Assembly: GCA_034687125.1 (NCBI GenBank)
Contig: JAQGBZ010000219.1
Coordinates: 1-64,000 of the forward strand
Length of the DNA: 64,000 nt
Direction: 5' to 3'
DNA from: Neelides folsomi
Taxonomy: Eukaryota > Arthropoda > Collembola > Neelipleona > Neelidae
Shown: positions 12,165 to 25,800 of the stretch, piece after piece
How positions within the stretch are numbered: position 1 is the stretch's first letter
How the letters are laid out: every line of letters starts with the position of its first letter
The notes under the pieces: model-generated
Seen by the model: the letters and a program-made list of their open reading frames with translations, nothing else
What the model was told of the DNA's origin: nothing
Database searches by the model: none
Translations under genes and position numbers: made by a program

Positions 12165-14180
12165 TTAACATCCCATTAACAAATCGTAACTTTTTTGAGC
12201 TTCTTCATTACATTCAAGAAATTGACTCCAGAGTTGAGGGAACATATTTCGTATTCGCTTTGTGTCAAATCTTTTTTCTAGGGTCCAGTATATAAATTCA
12301 TGAGCAAGTTTCTGAAAATTAGGCATTAGGTATAAGTAGTAATTAATATTTAGTTATATACCTACATCTACATGAATATACTTTATTATTGTTTACTACC
12401 TTCCAAGTTTTTAGACATTCGTCTGATAACCCAAGCCAGTTTTGAATTTCGATTAATCGTTTGGTCATCTTTTGCTTTATCTCCAATTTAGTCTGTGAAG
12501 ATTTAGGAGAAGAAAAATGGCACAACTTTTCTCTAATAGATCTTAAAATGATGTACCAAGCCGTTTTCTTTTTCAAAATTCCAATCACTTTGTTATTTGT
12601 ATTAATATAATATAGCACCTTTCCTTCATATCCAAACTCTCTTCGAATCTGCAATTGAAGAAATACGTAATAACTCTTATATTTTTGTGTTAATTATAAT
12701 TACAATTATCTATTCATACTAGATATTACAACAATCGAATCTTATAACTAAATACATGAACACTCATTAAAATTATTAAATATTTTTAGTATCAAATGTT
12801 TCAATTACCTTTCCCATCATTTCTTCAGCTTGGCTCACTGGAATTACTTCATATTTGACAGTAGTAAATCCAAATGATGCCGCTTGGTCAATAGCTTCAT
12901 TCGGAGGCTTAAAGCAAAGCGACACTAATCCTTCATTATACATCTCTGACCAGCAGATAAATCTTTAAACAAAAATCATTAATTAACCAATTTAATTAAC
13001 TTTATGATATTTTATGAAATACTTAAGCATAGCATTACTTACACAAGTTCCGAAAATTCTAAATAGTCCAAGTTTTCAATGTGTTGAGATTCCGGTTGTA
13101 AAAGTTCGAAAACTCCAGTAGATTTGGTTCCTTGTAAAAATTCAATGACCTCTAATTGTTTTTCATTAGAAAATTTTTCGAATTTATAAAAGAATGCCTG
13201 TGAAGCTTTTCTAGCGATTGTAAATCTTCCATCCATATACGTATCAATCTCATCTGAAAGAATTATTAATTTTAAGAAAAAACACATTAAAATAAAAAAA
13301 TAAAAAAAACATTAACATAAAATTAGTGTTAGCTTGAATGTAATGTACATAAATAATAATAATTAAAAATGTTTCCATTACTTGAATTTTTAACTAGAAT
13401 GTGAACATTTTTGGATCCAATGCAAAATAAATCACAGCCAGCAATTTTTCTAGAGCTTACATGGGCTGCCTCTCCGTTTGCTTTCTGAGTAACGACGACT
13501 CTTTCGGCATTATCTACCGGCTAATAAAGAAATTTAACAATTAATATAAGTATTCTGATTCTTTAATTATATTGTGATTCCGAATAAATCTCACTTTGAT
13601 GAAGTAATTTTCCCACATGTTTTGACACATGGAGTCATCTTCATCTCCCATTCCACCGGAGAATTTCCTAAGAGCAAATACCATGAAATAATACTTCGTC
13701 TGAGGCTTTTCAGAAGAATTATTCTTCAATTCCAGAACGCAATTTCCTCGTGCAACCTAAAATAATAAGACATTAACCAGACATTAAGCATTATTCAAGA
13801 TAAAAGAATAAAAACGGACATAGAAAGATAAGGGAAAGTGTTTATAATAGAAAAAATACAAACATGATTTCATAATCTTTGAACTAATGACTTAATGACA
13901 GCTCACTTTTTGCCGAAGATCTTCATGCATGCTATATATTTTGTCATCTGGTCCAGCTTTTTTCCCATGAACTTTGACATCAATTAAGGTTCCACTGTAA
14001 TTAGGAGGGAGGATCCCGGCCGGCACTTTCCATTCAATGCATTTCACAAGACTGTGGTTCCGGCACCAATTCAACCATCTGGACAAATAATTAAATTTTA
14101 TATTTATTTTAAACACTTTAATATTTTAGAATTTTATACCTCTCCGCAATTTGAGATTCTTTATCTTCATCTTCGTTCAT
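12165..14180 (-). CDS. RNA ligase, Trl1/T4 Rnl1-like adenylyltransferase, 424 aa
   Basis: Eight exons: 14180-14140, 14078-13907, 13756-13595, 13520-13382, 13253-13043, 12962-12809, 12648-12400 and 12311-12165. They sum to 1275 nt with every phase matching. The start MNEDEDKESQIAERWLNWC is the only ATG before the conserved part. Nucleotidyltransferase motifs appear in order: motif I KANGE with the expected AMP-accepting Lys at about 138; motif IIIa GVFELLQPESQHIE at about 218-231; motif IV YEGKVLYYI at about 300; and motif V ILKKKTAWYIILRSIRE at about 317-333. KANG and the K-x-K...Y..R..RE form of motif V are those of fungal and plant tRNA ligase Trl1. There is no kinase or phosphodiesterase domain, so it would be a stand-alone sealing enzyme joining 5'-phosphate to 3'-OH RNA ends, with healing done elsewhere. 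Its substrate (tRNA exons, a stress mRNA or repair) cannot be read from sequence. Confidence 0.85.
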
Positions 14181-14196
14181 TGTTTCACATGTAAAT

Positions 14197-14263
14197 GAAC
14201 GAGGAATAAATATAGGAGAATGAACTAAAGGAAACTTCGTTCAGTATATTTATTCCTAGGTTC
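14197..14263. repeat. 67-bp inverted repeat just upstream of the RNA ligase start
   Basis: The left arm (14197-14225, GAACGAGGAATAAATATA...) and right arm (14238-14263, ...TATATTTATTCCTAGGTTC) pair over about 25 bp with few mismatches and a loop of about 12 nt. It lies 17 bp upstream of the ligase ATG, in its promoter or 5' UTR. It may be a hairpin, a promoter palindrome or a tiny MITE remnant. Confidence 0.6.
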
Positions 14264-16652
14264 AAATGTAGGAGCAATATTCTCTCGCTCTAGACTTCTA
14301 CTCAAATGAGAATGAGAAAAGAGAATGGAATGCTAATAAAGTAAAGGTGCTTTGCTTGTCTGGGCTTTACCATTAAATGAGGTGAGATAATTTTGTTGGA
14401 TATTGAATCATCTTTCCTTTTAACTCATCATTTACTTATAACTTTGTCTCGTTATTATTTACTGTCATTCTTTTGTACATGTACCATTACATGTAAAATA
14501 CATGTTGCTTATATTTTTTAGAAATTATACTTATATTCAGAATCATTAAAAATTTTGATTCAAAGAGAGTTTAATTTTTTTCAATTTTTAATGATGAAAT
14601 AATCTCTTCAATTTTCCTTCCTCCATTAGACTAAAAATTGAGGGCTACAATTTAGGATGAGTTTTAGTATCAGCCAGACACATATAAGGCAATTAAGAAA
14701 TTATGGAGGTCAACTACTTGGCTCCGAGTGAGTGAGCAAAGAAGTATTATTTATCTCTTGGGTGTCGTCGCGTTCTTCTTCCCTAATGGTTGTCTTTGGC
14801 CATAAAGAAGGAGAATCCAAAGGAGGAGATTAACATAATCAGGAATTTTACTATGACATAAAGTGAGAAGTGTCCTTACTTCTTCAGATCTTTATCAACG
14901 GACCCATTTTCTTGTAAATTATACTCAACTTCTTCAAAATCTCCTCCATGGGCCAGGGCTTGGGAGAAAAGTGATGTTGAAACTTGAAACGAGGGAGACG
15001 AGAGGCTGCTGATGATAAAATATGCAAAATAAGGGGAGAGAGCATTTATGAAGTCTTTTATGCTCTTCTCTCATTCTCAGATTTATTTTATGCCTCGTCC
15101 TTTTTTTCCTTTTCAAAGGGCTGATAAAGCGGAGATGACAAGCAATTGAGAATTTGACCTCTTGCTAGAGCTCTTTTGGTCTGCCGCTCCTGGGTGGAGA
15201 TACAATCTGGAACTCCATTCACCTTCCTTAAAGACGGAGGAACTCGACGTGAAGTCTTGGAGTGATGGAAGCTTTAAAACCTCCTACCTTCCTCGAAGGT
15301 AAGACGAGCCTTTAAAACTTTCACAAGGCTCATTCGGCATTTGCATTTGGCAATTTTACCCAACAACACTAAACATTTCTCATTCCCGATCTGATAAGGG
15401 CTTTAACTCCTTGCCTAATCTTGGGCATTATTTTGAGAAACATGAGAAGGACATATTCTGCCAACAAAGCTTCATTCAACTGTGATTTCAGTTTCCATAT
15501 TTTACGACCTATTCATGAGATCACATTAAACACTGGGACCTTTACTATCATTTTTAATAATGTTCTAACCTTAATGTCATTAGATCAATCGTTTATGATT
15601 TCTATTTAATAGTTATTATGTATTTATATCTAATGTAATTTTGCATGTATTGGATGATATCGATTGAATAAGCCGGAGAGATGAAAGAAATGTTTAATTC
15701 ACGGTCCGTAGTATCAATTATTTTTTATTAATTCTCATCAACAGAGAACTTGAACATTCAAACATGCTACATTTGATGAGACAACATTTATGTGTATATT
15801 AACATCAAAAACAACAATGATACACAAATGGATTCTTATGATCTGCGCGTTCTAATAAGTTAGCTATGGAGTTCTATAAGGATACTTATATTTTAGATTC
15901 ACAACGAAACCGACACGTAAGATATATCAACACTGATTTGAGACGTTGATTACCCTAAACATAATAAATAATAATCATCGATGTCTGCATTAAAAGCTAC
16001 GAAATTCTTGAGTGAGAAGGAGATACAAAAAGAGGTATATGTATTACATATATGGTAAATATACGTAAAAGTAATCATATAAAATTAAGAAATTATTAGA
16101 ACGGGACAGGCAAGTAAAAATATTGATGAGTGGTGGTCGGTTCAAAACACATTTACGAAAAAGTTACATGTACTTAATAATACGATTAAATAATACAAAA
16201 GAAGCCTCCCTACCTTTATACGTACAGAGATAACAACAATTAATATTCAACAGGTTTCATGTCTATTGACACTTCCTCTAATCACGGAGAGGCCTTATCT
16301 ATACGAGTAGCCATTAATTGTACATACAATTTCATTTTGAGTACTTACTCTCGAGCACAACACACACGGCGGGTCAAGTCTTGATACAATCTAAATAACT
16401 ACTGCATAATAAAAAAGAGCTATTTTTAAATATGATGATTGATGAGGTAGTGTGGAGAAATAGGGAAAATAGCGTCAGTTGGATTAAAAAGGCGACGAAG
16501 AAGATTCGCAGAGAAGATGAAGGGCAGTGTGTGGAGCAATCAGTTGGAGTTGGAAGCTGTGAGTATTTAAATCAAATTCCACTCGATCAACTCTCTTCAA
16601 AACGGAAACTTGTGAGTCTTGGTATGTATTACATAATATTAAATGGGAAGGT
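14264..16652. other. Intergenic region between RNA ligase and nkd
   Basis: No gene is supported. From about 14.6 kb the DNA changes from AT-rich simple sequence to the more mixed, purine/pyrimidine-run-rich composition that continues to about 49 kb. The 3' UTR of nkd probably occupies the part just below 16653. Confidence 0.5.
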
Positions 16653-19600
16653 TCAGACGATGATGGGAGTCTCTTTGGAGTTGTAATGATGGTAGTGGTG
16701 GTGGATGTGCTCGTGAACATGATGATGTTTCTTCGGGGGACTCTCATGAGCTTGTTTCCTATGGGGCGGGGACGTGAGTTTGTCCCCAATGTTTTCCCTC
16801 TCGAGCCATGAAATGACTTGTGCCATGGCACGGGCATGTTCCTGTTCCCGGTTCCTGTGCTTGAGTTGGTGCGGAGACGCCTCGGTGTTATTCTTCCGAT
16901 GGGCCTCATCGCAAGGATCCAGGAGATGGTAACGGAAGAGATTTTGGCTCAGGTCATGGGATCGGGACCTTGTGTGGTGATGATTGCTATGTCGGCGACA
17001 CATCTTTTCCTTGCACTCCACATGATGCTTTTGAGGACATGCATGGAGTTGGTGAGCATCGGAGCTGAGACGACAACACGGGGTTACGTTGTTCTTCTCC
17101 ATGCTGGCTTGGATGAGTTCGAAAAGATCGGGGCGGTGGAGGGAACCGCCGCGTTCTCGCCACTTTTTCCGGTTTCGTAAGGGCGAAGCCGTGGGATCGC
17201 GGAGACCAGGGGAAATGTTCCGGTGATTATTGTGACAACATGTGTTGGGAATCCTCACTGAACTGAACCGAAGATCTTTGCGATGCCGTCTGGCCTTTTC
17301 TTCTATCGTGACGTTCACATTGTTCCGCAATTTGTCTGGAGTTGATCCGTTCCCGCCCATTCCGAAATTATTGTTGAGCTCGTTACAGATATTATTGTTG
17401 TGATTAATGTTGTTATTGTTATTATTCGTGTTGAGGGACGAGTTGGTGGGCTTCTCAGGCGTGACTGTGAGTTTCACTTTGATCGTCTTCTTCCCACCTT
17501 GAGGAACCGTGATCGATTCGTTGACTGCTCCGTAAATGCTTCGCACGAGCCCAGCAATATCCTGCAACCACAAAATTCCCAGTTTAACAATAATTGAATA
17601 TTTTACGTAATATAGGTATTTTGCGAATGCGAAGAATATGTGAAGCTCGTTAAATTTTATTGGATTGGTTGGGAAACTCACGTCTTTGGTAATCTTCCCG
17701 TGGCCGTCTAAGTCGTAGAAAGTAAAGGAGAATTCTTTTCGCTCTTCACCGGACTCGCTTCCTTCAACTTGAACATCACATTCGAAATCCTATGGAATAA
17801 AACACAATTTAGTCATTTCATTCATTCCAATCTCTTAAGGGATCATTATGTTAATGAGGGATTATTTTATCTATTAAGGAACAGTTGCGGTCGAGGGATA
17901 TCTATTAAAATCCACTCCCATCAAGTTGTATGTAACACACCTTCGTACTAAACATTGTGTTAACTCCTAAAAGTGACATTTATGCAGGCAATGAACTTTG
18001 AGAGTCCCTACATATAACTATTAGTAATAGGTACAAGCTCAGATACGAGTACTTGTACAAGTAGTGACATAGGGTTAAGATGAACGCCGTCGGAAAGCGG
18101 GATAATTAAAGAGAATTTGAATTGACGGGTCTGAATTCATTAGAAACTTGATCGGGGATTCAAAGGAAAGATTGTTGGGGTCGATAGGAGAATCAATTCA
18201 AATGGATCACATTTATTGAGCCTTGGGCAAAAAAAGGTAGAAAACAAGGCGAAAGAGATCTTTTCTCTCCTCTCGGAAGATCCGTTGACCTCTTCCTTGT
18301 TTCGTCTTGTTCAACCTCCCCACATGGCGAATTTTCCATGCATTATGCATTCATTATGATGGTGAAGATGAGGAAACTCCTCCGGTACTTGACATTTGAC
18401 TCATCCCAACTGATAATAAATAGTGGAGGGAAGAAGCCCCAGTTTTACTCCGCAAAGGAGGAATGCAAACGCCAACATCCTCCCTTAATGATACAACACC
18501 GACCTAGTGGAGCCAACTCTATCGTTAAAAGTTAATAAAACTTTTCGCTCTTCCCCCTACGCATTCTATCACATATTCCCTCCTCCATCACCTCCTATAC
18601 TTATCTTCGACATAATGTGTAGTTTGGTCGTGCACGCCCTGCTTACTTACTGCCATTCTTCCCTCAACTTCCGATTTCACTCAAATGATCCTAAAATGGT
18701 CCTTTTTCCACCATCATGAGCTAGGCCTATAAATACACCAAGAGAGCCTTGGAACAGAAAGGATATCGAAAGTGCTTTTGGTAACTCGAAGCCCAATTAT
18801 AGATAAATGTGCTTCTGAGACTCTCTTGTTACCAAATACATACTGATACGTACATATCAGTCCATAGTGGGGTGTAGAAGAAAAAAGTATAGAAAATAAG
18901 TTGAATGAGGGGGATCATGAAGGATCTCAACGCCTTCTTTACAAGACGTCCGTATGAGTGAGGAATGAATATTTGGAGGATTGTGAGGTTCGAGGATGAA
19001 ATGATTATTAGAGAGAGGAGAGAGAGCGAGTTAAGGGAAAGGGATTAGGAAGGTTGAGGGAGGAGTAAAAATAAATGGAGTGTCACGGAGGGTCTCGAGG
19101 ATGGAGCGAAGATAAGGGTCGAGTGTGTGTGTGTGTGAGATGAATCCCCAGGTCAAGGGAAATAATAATATAATAATTTCTCGGATCTCGTCATCATTAA
19201 CACGGAGGCCTGGATCTGATACTCGATCACCTCATTCATCTGAGGTCGGACCTACACGAGAGGGGCTTATCCCTCCATCTTGCTCCTTCTTTGGGCAGGA
19301 TTGGAGCTCGAGTTTGACACTCTCAAGTCGTTCTCGAGGGTGCAACAGCTTCATTCTGGGAGGGCGGGGACACCTTCTCTACAGCTTCCTTCCCCTCTCC
19401 TTTACGACACTCGGCCCACATGTTTGGAGCTGGGACGGAGCTTGTAAAACCTCAGCCGCGATGGATTTATGGAGGATATCGGGGGAATCGGGCCGAAAAT
19501 AAAATGAGGTGATGGAGAGGACCTATAGGGCGAATGTTAAGATGATGAAGCCGGTTTCCTTACAATTCACTCACCTTCCCTAAAACTGGCCAGAAAACAC

Positions 19601-19855
19601 AGTCACTCCTGACTGGGTCTTGGGAGTAAAAAGGTAGGCTTAAGTCGAACCTTGTGGAGAGTTCAACGACTTTGAGGAATCAAAAACTCACCTCAAACTT
19701 GACTTCGTTCTGGGAGAAGTCGGTGTTTTCGGAGGCGCTGGACGAGGCAAGGCCACCGTTGATGTGCGGGCCGCCGTGGTAGCTGCAAGACGCGTCGTCT
19801 CTTACGAGGTCCTCCGTGTCCGACGGCCGCCCATCGCTCGCGTCCGACCCCAGCA
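16653..19855 (-). CDS. nkd: Naked cuticle homologue (EF-hand Wnt antagonist), 5' end not found
   Basis: Three exons join in phase. 19855-19692 encodes LGSDASDGRPSDTEDLV through NEVKFE. 17789-17682 encodes DFECDVQVEGSESGEERKEF through the EF-hand FSFTFYDLDGHGKITKD. 17561-16653 encodes DIAGLVRSIYGAVNES, the VKLTVTPEKP strand, an Asn-rich stretch, basic Cys/His-rich sequence, and a His-rich tail (HHHVHEHIHHHYHHY) ending at TGA. Vertebrate NKD1 shows the same order: KFEELQCDVSVE, an EF-hand YDFDNNGKVT, VKLTVAPDG and a HEHHHHHEHHHHYHH end. Nkd binds Dishevelled through the EF-hand region and damps canonical Wnt signalling; it is itself Wnt-induced. The first exon shown begins two bases into a codon after a strong pyrimidine-rich acceptor, so one or more upstream exons exist. 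The frame stays open above the acceptor, but its apparent start at 19991 is GTG, not ATG. Confidence 0.9.
17790..19691 (-). other. nkd intron
   Basis: A 1.9-kb intron between the exon ending KFE and the EF-hand exon, bounded by GAG|gtgag and tccatag|GAT. It holds a TTCAAAGG motif near 18160 and a short (TG)n run near 19123. No internal gene is seen. Confidence 0.75.
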
Positions 19856-22800
19856 CTGCAACAAACAAATTCCAATGAAAACAAGGAGAGGACACGGCTC
19901 GGCTCCCTCCCTCCAACTCCTTTGTCCTCCTCAATGAATGAACTTGTATGATGGGGGCGAGGAATGCAGCCGTTTTTGTTACGGATCCCACTCACTATTT
20001 CTTGTAATACAAGGGCCGCCGAGATAATAATGGGGGACCCTTGAGGGATCCCTCGATGAGCCTGCCCTTCGTTGGGAATGCTCACAAGTGGGGCTCTCAT
20101 TATGCTCCGAAGGAATGCAGGGTGTGTCTTGTGACGATGATGGTCGTGGTCGCGGGATTTGCCAATCGCCAACCCGTTCCGCCACATCTTGGAGGAAAAT
20201 TCGATTCCTTCCACTCCTTGTGGCCCACATTCCTCAACCTCTCGATTCCAGAGAGAGGATCATTACCACCAGGCTTGGTTCGCCATTGAGGCAGCCATCG
20301 TGGAATCATCCATCTCCATCCTCCTCCTCACCTGGGCACCTCCGAGGAACATAACGAGTTAGAATAATAAAGCTGGCGAGGGTGGGAGGGCGGAAAGCGA
20401 AACGGCGGCGAGGAGCCACTCACTCCAAAATTGATAAAATAATAAAGCGTTGCGGGTCGGGGATTTTGGGTTGAGTGGGAGATTAAGGGAGACCGGCAGC
20501 TCTGGCCGGCGGCTCAAAGAGGATGTAAATAAGCTAGACTCTTCCACCTGACGACTGAGGAGAGACAGACGCTCGGAGTGACCGACGAGTTCCACGAACA
20601 GCCGCCCTTCCTCCCTTCCATCTCAACTTACGCCGGACACATAAACAATGGTGAATGGGGTTCCGTGAAGCCACCGTCCTAATTTACCCTAATTACCAAG
20701 CTGGAATGGGAAGGAACCCGCCAGCCCACGCCTCGGCGACAGAATCTAATCCGACAATTGGGGAATGGTCATTTTGGGGCTTCCCGAGAACGAGGGCCGA
20801 GGAAGGCTGGGGCTTCGTTGTATAATGCGATTCTCTTTATTAGTTTGAGCCTCGCATTCCTATGAGCTCTTCGATAGCCGAGAGGAGCGGCGGAGGCAAA
20901 GGAAGGGTTGCTGTGGACACTCGATGTAAATGATGGGATGGCGGCGAGGCAGAGAGAAGCCTCAAGGACCTCTTTGATCCTCCCGACATCAATTGAGTGA
21001 CTCCTCCTCGATGGGGACATTGTAGGAAGACGGGGTTTGCCTTCCTCCTAACCCTCCTCAGATCATCCGTCTCTCCTCACCTTATTCATGGAAATATGGC
21101 AGAGATATCGTGGCAAGATCATTAAATCTTATTTTCCAGATGAGTTCCCTTTTTACTCCACGGGAATTGGGCTGGTGGGAAGAGTTGAAGATGAGGAGGG
21201 AAGTAATGAAGACCCATTTGCTCCTTCTTCTGGGAAGGGCAATAAGATGAAGGGAATGGCCAGTCTCGAGAGAATAAGTAATACGTTCGAGGTTGGGCAA
21301 TAAAACCAACCGGCCCACATTGAACCAATAAAAGTGGGGAACAGAGGGAGGTTTTTCTATTATTCTTACAAATCTTTACCAGAAATATTTTTGTAGCCGC
21401 AGCTCGTACTCGCTTGAAACTTTGTCTTCCACCACTTGACAAACTGAGTGGCCATCTCCTGTGTCTCAATTTCCCTCGATTCCAGCTCACTTCACCATAC
21501 CCCCGTGAGCGAAGAGCTCAACGGAGGCGACGAACCAAACCTCACTCTCGAAGAATGGATCTCAGAGTAGACCAACTTCAAACCTCATTACTTATGCATG
21601 GGTCCATTACGCGAGGCGAAGCGGAGGAAAGATGAACATCGCACTCTCACACTGTCCCAATTCCACAACAAGCACTACAAAACAGGAATGGGGCTCTCGG
21701 GAATTAATCCGCTTTTCTCAATCACACCGTGGTGTGTGGGTGTGGTGTGTGTGTTGTTGGGAGAGCCGGAGGGAGCTGTCCAGCGTCCGGCTGCAAAGAC
21801 TCGACTGGAGTGACAATGGAGCGAGGTGCGGCTGTTGGGCGGAGGGGAGCCGTTCCCCGAGACCGTCTTGGATCTCAGCCTCAGGCCGTAGAGCAAAAAG
21901 TTGGACGGGAGGATCTTTTTTGTGGGCGACCCACTGTACCCCAGGCACGGTCGTTGCCATGTGTGTGCCTCCCGAGCGAGGGCCCTCCGCTTCCTCCGAC
22001 AACAATGGACCCTTAAGATGGCTGCTTTGAGCCCTCGCCGCCGTTCCTCCAAGGCTTAATGGGCACGGAGACGGAGACCCGAGGGGCTTCCACTCATGTA
22101 CATGTTGGCTTCCTTCAAGTCGCCGCCGTGCTCCCTTCGGCCTCTTATCACCCATATGATAAGAACAATAAATTCCCTTTCATCCGCCGACCCTCTATCG
22201 GGGTCCCATAAAATGTGCACAGCTATCTCTGCGACAGCAATTCACGATTAACCTCTCTCTCCCTCTCATCCACCTTCAATAAGCCCGAGAGCCCGTTTGA
22301 TACTCTTCAAATCACCGCTCGCCCCTCTTCATTAATTTTAATTCAATTGACTCTTTTGAGTTGGGGACCGAGGGATGGTCATTTTTCTCCTTCCGCTATC
22401 AGTCACCATGTACAATTTTTTATTCTCTCTCATTATTCCGACGTATTGACACTCATTTTTCCATAGTTGAGTCCGACAAGGGAAGACCGGGCTGATATTC
22501 CCTAAGCCCTCTCACTCTTATCGCCATTCAAAACATTAACATTCAATTCCATTGTTTTCCCATCCCTCTCCACCTTATCACTCCAAAGTGGAATGGTAAA
22601 CAGAGGAAGAGCCGTGTAGTGACCCTCCAATCGAGGATCTTATGTAATGCGATCGAGAACCAACCTAATATCTCCAGATGATGAGGACATGTGATGGGAA
22701 TGGCAGTTCAGCATGTGAGAAGACCGTTGGGGAGTTTGAGAGCCGACGGTGAGGAATGCAAGGGAGGTTGCAGATTCTGAAGAGGAAGAGGGACGGCCGG

Positions 22801-25800
22801 CACTCAGGAGAATCTGGACCCCATATATCATTTCTCAAGTGGAAAAGAATAATAAACGGGGCTCTGAGCATGGTGGGGAGAAGTGGGTATAGAAGGTACA
22901 TATAAATCTGTAAATACAGATTTGTGGAGCTGAGGTCTGGCAACGGGGACTTGGAGACTCCTCCACCCACCGGGTCTCCGAAATAATAGTGACACTCTTC
23001 ACATCCATCATCTCGGTGCCAAATGGCAGGTCGAGGTGGAAGGAGACCACCGGGCTCAGGGTCCCCCACCGCTCCCCCGCCCCACCACCGAGATAAACTC
23101 AATTGCTCTTCACTCATAACTCGGTAAATGGCTCCGGCGGACCATGAGACTTTTTCCCCAGGACCCCCTTTAAAATGTCTCTCACAGTGGAACTGGCTCT
23201 TCTGAGGGAGAAATAAAAGATTTCCCTCCCAAGCTCTTTCCTAATATAGACGGACTTGGGGAGCTGCACTACAAAGATCTGTTGACTTACAGATTGTTCT
23301 TATCACAAAATACTTAAGAATTCCTCACATCCAACCTCCAAATCCTTAAAATTGAGATTGTTCAAAATAATAACAATCTACTCTATTTAAATTGGGTAAA
23401 TTGTGGTGGATCGGAATTTCCAAGAAAAATCAAATAGGAAATTGTACATTTTCAGGAATTGTTTTCAATGGACGACAGGTTCAATTGGATTTTATGAATG
23501 ATTGGATGTCATGGAGGAACCGGCAAAGGTAAGCGTCAGCTTATCAGGCATGTTATTCATGGGATATGAGGAATTGTTGAAATAAAGGCTCCATGACTCT
23601 CCTTGAGAGCCGCCGAGCGGTGGTTATATGTGGAAAGTAAGTGGAAAGTTCTGTTCGCCCGACTCATTATGATGACAAACGAAGGACGGGGCTGAGGGTG
23701 GAGGATACAAAAGTCGTCATCGGACTTTGACGTTTCGGAATGCAGACGCGTCTTTTCCACTCATCTTCCAGACCCTCGAAGTCTCCTCAAATATTTAGTT
23801 TTCAAATTTCAAGATTCCGGAGTAATAATAGTTGGGGCTCTCGTTGGGGGCTAAGAAGGGTTTCCTTACTCAATGCCCATTGTTCTCCTTATAACTTTGG
23901 ATTTGACGTGGGAGGGTATTGGCAATAAATGGGATTGAGGGAGGCAGGGTAATAAAGCGGAATGGCCCCAGCCGGTGTGGTCTTTGACTCATTCAACTCC
24001 AGTTCAGGGCCCAATTAACATTACGGTACAGGTGAGAGTCAATGAGATCGGTGACACTTGGGAAGTCAAGGAGGAAGAGAGGTGGGTTATGAGGATGAGT
24101 GTTGATGTTACATATTGAAACAGTTGCTTTTATCTCTTATCTCAGTTTACTCAATTTGCACACTCATTCATTATTTGTCATTCACACGTTGGCGAAGGGG
24201 AAGCTCTGGCCAAAAAACTAAGAGGAACCGCCGCCGAGATAAATAAATAACTACAAGGCGTCTCCTCCAAACAGTATTATAATTCTTCTTAGCTCAAGCT
24301 AATCTAATAAATTATGAGACTTCTTCCTTCGCGTCGGGTCTTTGAGTAACCCAAGACTAACTCTGCGAGTTCGATCAAATAAAAGATGAGGGCTGGGAAG
24401 AAACGTGATCCCAAAGAGGAATCCTCATCTCCCTCCCATCCCTTCATCAATCAATTCCACCCCGATCCTCGTTTCCCATTTCCTTAATGAAACCGAGAAT
24501 TGTGGGGCTCAGCCATGGATTACCAGCAATCCTGAGAAGCGGACGTGGAGGTTTTGGTGAAGACTCGGAGGAATTCGTGCATGCAAATGAAGGAAGTGTG
24601 TGGAGACCACCAGGTGCGTTTACAATCATGAAGCCACGATGATTTGATGGAAGGAAACTGATTCAACGTTGGTTCAGAAGCCGCCTTGGAGGAACCAATA
24701 CTTTTATATTATTCATCCCCAGCTTCATCCCCTTCCGACAATATGAAGGAAACCTTCGGTTTGTAGTAGTTGGAAATTACAGGTCATTGTGGAAGCTTCC
24801 AAATGACCTCAGGACTTTGTAATCAAAGGCACTTTGAATAATGAAGGGAAACTGCGTATTTATTGCCCATTCCCCATTTTTACCATAAACAAGGGCTCGG
24901 GAGATTTGAAAGGCAAATGGGCCCTGGAGAATAAATTCTACTCCGGGGGTCTTATTTTTAATTTATAAGTGATCAACTCGGGATTCGGGAAGAAAAAGGA
25001 GGCGGAGGGAATTTTCAAAGGAAAGTGAAAAAGAGGTACATGAGTTTTGGGGAGAGATGTTATTGTGTTGTGGAGTATTTTGACTTTATCTTTGGGTAGA
25101 TTTAAAAAGTGCTCGTGGAGACTCAATGGGAGTTGGAGTCGGAAGAAGTCAGGTGTGAGGCTTGACAGGTGGTCTCGGCTTCGGACGGGCGGATTGAAAT
25201 TTAGAGAAAACTCCCTGCCAAGGCACCAAACTCCATCCGACCGACAATAGAAAAGGAGCGACAATGGGCTCTAATAAATTCCTCAATGGAGAAGGCCGGC
25301 TGCTGCCTCACTCCCATACACCACCAGTGACATCGAAATATTTGAGTGTTAATCAACCTTTGAGTTCCCGAGTGTGGACAAAGGGAGCGAAGGGGCTTGG
25401 GAGCTTCTGGGTCTCCTGGACCGAGGATCCTCTTGGAGGAGAGATAGCGATCTCTCGTTAGATCTCCCGAGATTCCACGTGGAACCGAACCATTGATTCC
25501 AGGCTTTTTGAGCCGCGAGAGCCGAAACCAAAGTTCCATTACACCGTTTATATTTACTTATAAATATATCTGTAGTAGGGACGTGGTCCAGCTTGGTTCG
25601 TTCGATGAGTCAGAATGCCAGTGAGAGCGGATGGAGCATTAGAGTAGTAGGATCAGTCCACGTCGAGGCCCCGGACCATCTCTAATTACAAGGCAACACT
25701 AATTTGACCACCTGTCGGCTCCTCAAACCTATCAGACACAATGGTGGCGGTAGATCAAAGCCTTCACGTTTTTTGCCGACCAGAGAGAGAGAGAATCGAG

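Noticed and set aside
19856-19991. Upstream extension of the nkd frame as its N-terminus
   Set aside because: The apparent start is GTG, and a strong acceptor (tttgtttgttgcag) lies at the point where NKD-like sequence begins, so this is intron.
19693-20214. 173-codon minus-strand ORF overlapping the first known nkd exon
   Set aside because: It is a different frame from the nkd exon; the NKD-like protein VKFEDFECDV requires the other frame.
21632-22155. Several overlapping 95-145 codon ORFs on both strands in a GC-rich patch
   Set aside because: They overlap each other in opposing frames, resemble nothing known and probably reflect low stop density in GC-rich DNA.
22665-23117. 150-codon minus-strand ORF starting at ATG (MSEEQLSLSRWWGGGAV...)
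   Set aside because: No family resemblance, no conserved splice context and low-complexity bias. A few ORFs this long are expected by chance in 30 kb of this composition.
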